The notes under the pieces were generated by a model that made no database searches, was not told where the DNA came from, and worked only from the letters and a program-made list of their open reading frames with translations. A DNA stretch of 7,480 nt, from contig JAFWCP010000359.1 of the NCBI GenBank assembly GCA_017536845.1, positions 1 through 7,480 on the forward strand, given 5' to 3'. The DNA is from Solobacterium sp. (GTDB lineage: Bacteria; Bacillota_I; Bacilli_A; Erysipelotrichales; Erysipelotrichaceae). The translations under genes were made by a program, and so were the position numbers. This document shows positions 5,050 through 7,480 of this stretch, one piece after another. Each line of letters opens with the position of its first letter. The first letter of the stretch is position 1.

Positions 5050-5883
5050 TCAATGTTCCAGGCCCAGGATTCTTCCGGCATTGCGAAAGAGGATGTTTTC
5101 TTTGTCCTGCTGTGAGATGTGTTCCCCAAGCACAGCCTGGACATACATCCGGGGATTGCAGATGGGATAATCCGTGCCGAACAGCAGACGCTGCGAACCG
5201 ACTTTCTTTACGGCAGAGGCCAAAAGGCCATAGCGGAAAAGGCCGGTGCCGGAAAGGTCCAGATACAGGTTCGGGTATTTCTCCATCCGCTCCACATGCA
5301 GAAGGAAGTCCTCCCGCTGGCCGGGATGGGCAGCAACAAATGTGACATCAGGGTTGTTCCTGACCATGGCTTCGGTTTCCTTTGGCCATTCGGGCATGGT
5401 ATGGAAGCTGACCACCATGCCGTATTCCCCGGCCAGATGCAGGATTTCCCGCAATGCTTCACTGCTGTAATCATGCCCGGATGCTGCCCAGCCATGCAGA
5501 TAAGGGACAAGCTCACCGACCAGCTTTACCCCGGCTTTGTGCATGAACGCCACTTCTTCCAGGGAATCCTGCAGATAGCCGGGATGGACATGGAACCCCG
5601 GCAGGTAGAAATCTCCGTATATCTTTTTCAGTTTCAGGGCATCACGGTTCAGCGTTCTGATTTCATTAAAGCTGCTGACCGGGCCTCTTTTGAATGTGTT
5701 GAGCACAGACCCGCAGATTAAGGAAATCCCGGCCTTTCCCACATCTTCACGTACCTCTTCCGTCGGCAGGTAAAAGTCTTCCAGGTATACGCCCATATTC
5801 TCTTCCTCACGCAGGTAAGGATGTGTATGAAAGTCGATGACGCTTCTGTTTTCAATGATATTGTTTTCCCATTCCCGTTCCAT
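5050..5883 (-). CDS. Metal-dependent amidohydrolase (amidohydrolase-2-type TIM barrel)
   Basis: Protein of 277 residues. It has the family metal ligands in order: His19-Thr-His21 after the first strand (VIDFHTH), Glu124 (VGEL), His161 (SFHTM), His186 (AAHPG) and Asp238 (FGTDYP). This is the pattern of COG2159-type hydrolases and decarboxylases; the substrate is unknown. It is predicted cytoplasmic. The frame stays open 26 codons further upstream, but the ATG at 5883 is chosen because AAGGAG lies 8 nt before it and because the upstream extension overlaps a good promoter. It is separated from the RiPP locus by a two-way terminator and probably forms its own unit. Confidence 0.85.
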   Translation of the reverse strand: MEREWENNIIENRSVIDFHTHPYLREEENMGVYLEDFYLPTEEVREDVGKAGISLICGSVLNTFKRGPVSSFNEIRTLNRDALKLKKIYGDFYLPGFHVHPGYLQDSLEEVAFMHKAGVKLVGELVPYLHGWAASGHDYSSEALREILHLAGEYGMVVSFHTMPEWPKETEAMVRNNPDVTFVAAHPGQREDFLLHVERMEKYPNLYLDLSGTGLFRYGLLASAVKKVGSQRLLFGTDYPICNPRMYVQAVLGEHISQQDKENILFRNAGRILGLEH

Positions 5884-5908
5884 TGCATTCTCCTTCAGTT
5901 TTTTCAAT

Positions 5909-5923
5909 AGCAGGCATCCTGCT
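5909..5923. promoter_or_regulatory. Dyad at the amidohydrolase transcription start
   Basis: A perfect 6-bp inverted repeat, AGCAGG-CAT-CCTGCT, overlaps the predicted start of transcription. It could be a repressor operator or a 5' mRNA hairpin; nothing in the sequence decides between them. Confidence 0.4.
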
Positions 5924-5931
5924 TCCTGCAC

Positions 5932-5961
5932 ATGATAGCACCTTGCAATTTTCATGGTCAA
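5932..5961 (-). promoter_or_regulatory. Promoter of the amidohydrolase gene
   Basis: On the minus strand, TTGACC (5961-5956, 5 of 6) and TATCAT (5937-5932, 5 of 6) are 18 bp apart. Transcription would begin near 5925, about 42 nt before the chosen ATG. It starts inside or just before a dyad at 5909-5923 (AGCAGG-CAT-CCTGCT). Confidence 0.65.
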
Positions 5962-6102
5962 ACATCCATGCCTTCCCGGTTGGTATTTCCCTCCTTCTTT
6001 TCAGAATCCTCCATATTCCTGCCTGCAGAACTGTAAGGCATCAGCCATGGATTCTTTTTCAGCTGTTTTGCCAGAGGACACAGGAAGGACATAACTGATC
6101 TC

Positions 6103-6108
6103 TATAAT
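6103..6108 (+). promoter_or_regulatory. Candidate -10 directly before the LytTR gene
   Basis: A perfect TATAAT ends 6 bp before the ATG at 6115, so transcription would start at or next to the start codon. No -35 is found at 16-18 bp. Two direct repeats of AGGACA (6075-6080 and 6086-6091), exactly 11 bp apart, lie just upstream and could bind an activator. The rest of 5962-6102 shows no gene. Confidence 0.4.
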
Positions 6109-6114
6109 GGAGGC

Positions 6115-6807
6115 ATGAAATCCTGTATGCAGAAATATACCGTTGCCATTGTCGATGCTTCCGGACCCGATCTTGAAAAACTGTGCTGCCTTGCGGAGGA
6201 AGTGATGCCAGGATGCCAGCTGTCCTGCTTTTACAGCCTGCAATCCTTTGCCATGCAGGAAAACGTCTATGACCTTGTGCTGCTGGATGTGCTGACAGGA
6301 GGCCATACCAGCATAGCCTTTGAGGAACAGATCGCACGTAAGGCAGGCTGTATTCTCTATACAGGCACTTCCCTGAACATGATGGAGTTCGCCTTTCACT
6401 CCAAAGCGGCAGGGTTCCTGGTCAAGACAGACCCGGATGTCAAGAACCTGGCAAAGATGGCATCCGTCCTGCGAAGGCTTCCGAAAACCATTCATGTTGA
6501 TACAAACTGCGGGCCGGCATGGATTCCGGAAAACAGAATCATCTTTGCGGAAAAACAGGGCTCATACATCCTGTTGCACCTGACTGCCCATAGAACACTT
6601 GCCAGCCGCATGATGACGCTGAAAGAGCTGAATGAACAGACAGGAAACCGCCTTGCACAGGCAGACCGGAAAACACTCATCAACCCTTGCCACATCCGGA
6701 AAATCCATCATCACACGGTATATCTGACAGAAGAAACGGAAATCAGGCCATCCCGCCGTCAGCTTGAAAATATCAAGGAGCTCTTCCTGAGAGGCATCAT
6801 GCTGTAA
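6115..6807 (+). CDS. LytTR-family response regulator-like protein
   Basis: Protein of 230 residues. Residues 8-125 resemble a receiver domain: VAIVDAS with Asp14, the phospho-acceptor candidate Asp58 in LVLLDV, Thr83 in YTGTS and Lys104 in GFLVK. The usual acidic pair before the first helix is reduced to one Asp (Ala15 at the partner position), so phosphorylation may be weak. Residues about 133-228 form a LytTR DNA-binding domain (IIFAEKQGSYILLHL, LAQADRKTLINPCHIRKI), of the AgrA/VirR type. No histidine kinase or peptide pheromone gene is adjacent. The ATG at 6115 has GGAGG only 1 nt away, too close for normal initiation, and a second ATG at 6127 is 13 nt away. Start choice is therefore uncertain and a leaderless mRNA is possible. 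Confidence 0.85.
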   Translation: MKSCMQKYTVAIVDASGPDLEKLCCLAEEVMPGCQLSCFYSLQSFAMQENVYDLVLLDVLTGGHTSIAFEEQIARKAGCILYTGTSLNMMEFAFHSKAAGFLVKTDPDVKNLAKMASVLRRLPKTIHVDTNCGPAWIPENRIIFAEKQGSYILLHLTAHRTLASRMMTLKELNEQTGNRLAQADRKTLINPCHIRKIHHHTVYLTEETEIRPSRRQLENIKELFLRGIML

Positions 6808-6886
6808 AGTGCTGTTTTTGCCAGGAAAGAGTTCCTGTTTCCCCTTGCGGAAGATTTCTTTTCATTGGCCATTGCAGATTTATCTA

Positions 6887-6912
6887 TCCTGAGATTTTCA
6901 GGAATCTTTTTT
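6887..6912 (+). terminator. Likely terminator after the LytTR gene
   Basis: A 6-bp stem (TCCTGA at 6887-6892, TCAGGA at 6898-6903) with a 5-nt loop is followed by ATC and then six T. The stem is short, so termination may be partial. The stretch 6913-7086 up to the MerR promoter holds no gene that I can support. Confidence 0.5.
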
Positions 6913-7086
6913 CTGATCATGACCGGTTATCTGAAGATCCTTGGGCTCATCACGCAGAATCACAGCGGATGCAGAAGTGACGTACCCAATCAGAAGCACA
7001 TCAGCTGCCAATGAAAGATTCCTTTGATGCTGTGCTTTATCTTCACTGCCTTTGCCGGTATCACATAAAAAAAACGAAAAAGACGC

Positions 7087-7117
7087 TTGACTCTCACACC
7101 GTGGCAGACATTATCCT
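7087..7117 (+). promoter_or_regulatory. MerR-type promoter with operator in a 19-bp spacer
   Basis: TTGACT (7087-7092, 5 of 6) and TATCCT (7112-7117, 4 of 6) are separated by 19 bp. An imperfect dyad, GACTCTCAC-ACC-GTGGCAGAC (7089-7109), lies across the spacer. A too-long spacer with a central dyad is the hallmark of promoters that MerR-family proteins activate by twisting the DNA, so the downstream gene is probably autoregulated. Confidence 0.75.
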
Positions 7118-7155
7118 TTTTATGAGCTCAAATAACAGCAGCAGGAGGTACCGCC

Positions 7156-7353
7156 ATGCTGAAAATCGGAGAATTTTCAAAACTTGCCAGAATCAGTGTC
7201 AGAATGCTACGCCACTATGATGAGATCGGTCTTCTGAAACCGGCAGAAACTGACCCCTTCACGGACTACCGGTATTACAGGGAAGATCAGCTCCCGACAG
7301 CAGGGCGTATTGCCGCCCTGAAGGATATGGGTTTTTCTCTTGCAGATATCGTC
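7156..7353 (+). CDS. MerR-family regulator, 3' part missing at a sequence junction
   Basis: The first 66 codons encode a MerR winged helix-turn-helix: LKIGEFSKLARISVRMLRHY, then DEIGLLKPAE, DYRYYREDQL and IAALKDMGFSLADIV. These are the standard blocks of multidrug-sensing (BltR/TipA-like) MerR proteins. AGGAGG lies 7 nt before the ATG. From about 7354 the frame stays open to the window end, but the residues no longer resemble a MerR coiled coil, and the same bases read well as a permease on the opposite strand. The gene is therefore cut by a rearrangement or by an assembly join. The effector domain is missing and the inducer cannot be predicted. Confidence 0.85.
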
Positions 7354-7356
7354 AGT

Positions 7357-7480
7357 CGGCAGCACGTGGACCAGGATGGTGCGGAACTTGTTGGAGCCCG
7401 TGGCCTTGGCCGCCTCCACGTATTCGTTGCCCTTGATGGACATGACCGTGGAGCGCATCATACGCGCGCCGCTGGCGATG
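7357..7480 (-). CDS. Fragment of an ABC transporter permease (DppC/OppC-like), both ends missing
   Basis: The minus strand encodes about 41 residues with the EAA loop of binding-protein-dependent permeases: ARMMRSTVMSIKGNEYVEAA, then AKATGSNKFRTILVHVLP. The pattern EAA-x3-G-x9-(I/V)-x-LP contacts the ATPase subunit. The order R-S-x-V...YVEAAKATG is most like peptide or nickel permeases of the DppC/OppC type. Family similarity ends exactly after LP, where Asn is expected and Thr-Asp-Asp follows. GC is about 63% by hand count (76 of 120 in 7361-7480), against 52% in the preceding 90 bases. It is probably from another locus or another genome. Confidence 0.75.

Noticed and set aside
6001..6495. 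Open frame of 164 codons on the minus strand
   Set aside because: It is mostly antisense to the well-supported LytTR gene, has no family resemblance and no good ribosome site.
6808..7014. Open stretch in the LytTR frame after its stop, with some hydrophobic residues
   Set aside because: No start codon with a ribosome site, no recognisable family, and a likely terminator lies within it; it could be a decayed remnant but this is not supported.
7011..7220. Small plus-strand open frame overlapping the MerR start
   Set aside because: It runs through the MerR promoter and gene in another frame, has no ribosome site and no family resemblance.

Overview
The window reads as a mid-GC Bacillota chromosome segment, possibly a gut or oral Clostridia or Erysipelotrichia. 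This rests on strong AGGAGG-type ribosome sites, extended -10 promoters, T-tailed hairpin terminators and the protein families seen; the exact taxon is a low-confidence inference. Position 1 coincides with an insertion-sequence end, and the last ~120 bases look foreign to what precedes them, so both edges resemble contig ends.

Layout. (1) 1-1266: a complete IS with perfect 30-bp terminal inverted repeats and one IS1595-like transposase on the minus strand. Its mRNA leader holds an unusual set of interleaved stems covering the ribosome site. (2) 1351-4283: a minus-strand operon, read from right to left. It has a 37-residue precursor peptide with three ACGT/CxxxD repeats, an intercistronic hairpin, a radical SAM/SPASM maturase, an MDR-family oxidoreductase coupled by an ATGA overlap, a cytoplasmic concanavalin-like (DUF1080-like) protein, and a clear terminator. 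(3) 4394-4975: a divergent TetR-family regulator whose promoter lies in the shared intergenic region, followed by a bidirectional terminator. (4) 5050-5883: a minus-strand metal-dependent amidohydrolase with its own promoter. (5) 6115-6807: a LytTR response-regulator-like protein, possibly on a leaderless mRNA. (6) 7087-7353: a MerR-family regulator with a textbook 19-bp-spacer promoter, cut off at about 7353 where the sequence switches to a GC-rich antisense fragment of an ABC transporter permease.

The main system is the ribosomally made, post-translationally modified peptide (RiPP) locus at about 2119-4975. The peptide matches the ACGX-repeat type and the enzyme the partner radical SAM/SPASM type. 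From memory these families are defined in protein-family collections, but I know of no characterised product. The Cys-x3-Asp spacing of every repeat suggests Cys-to-Asp thioether crosslinks (ranthipeptide-like, as in PapA/PapB), which is an inference. TetR probably controls the operon. The role of the oxidoreductase and the lectin-fold protein in this pathway is unknown.
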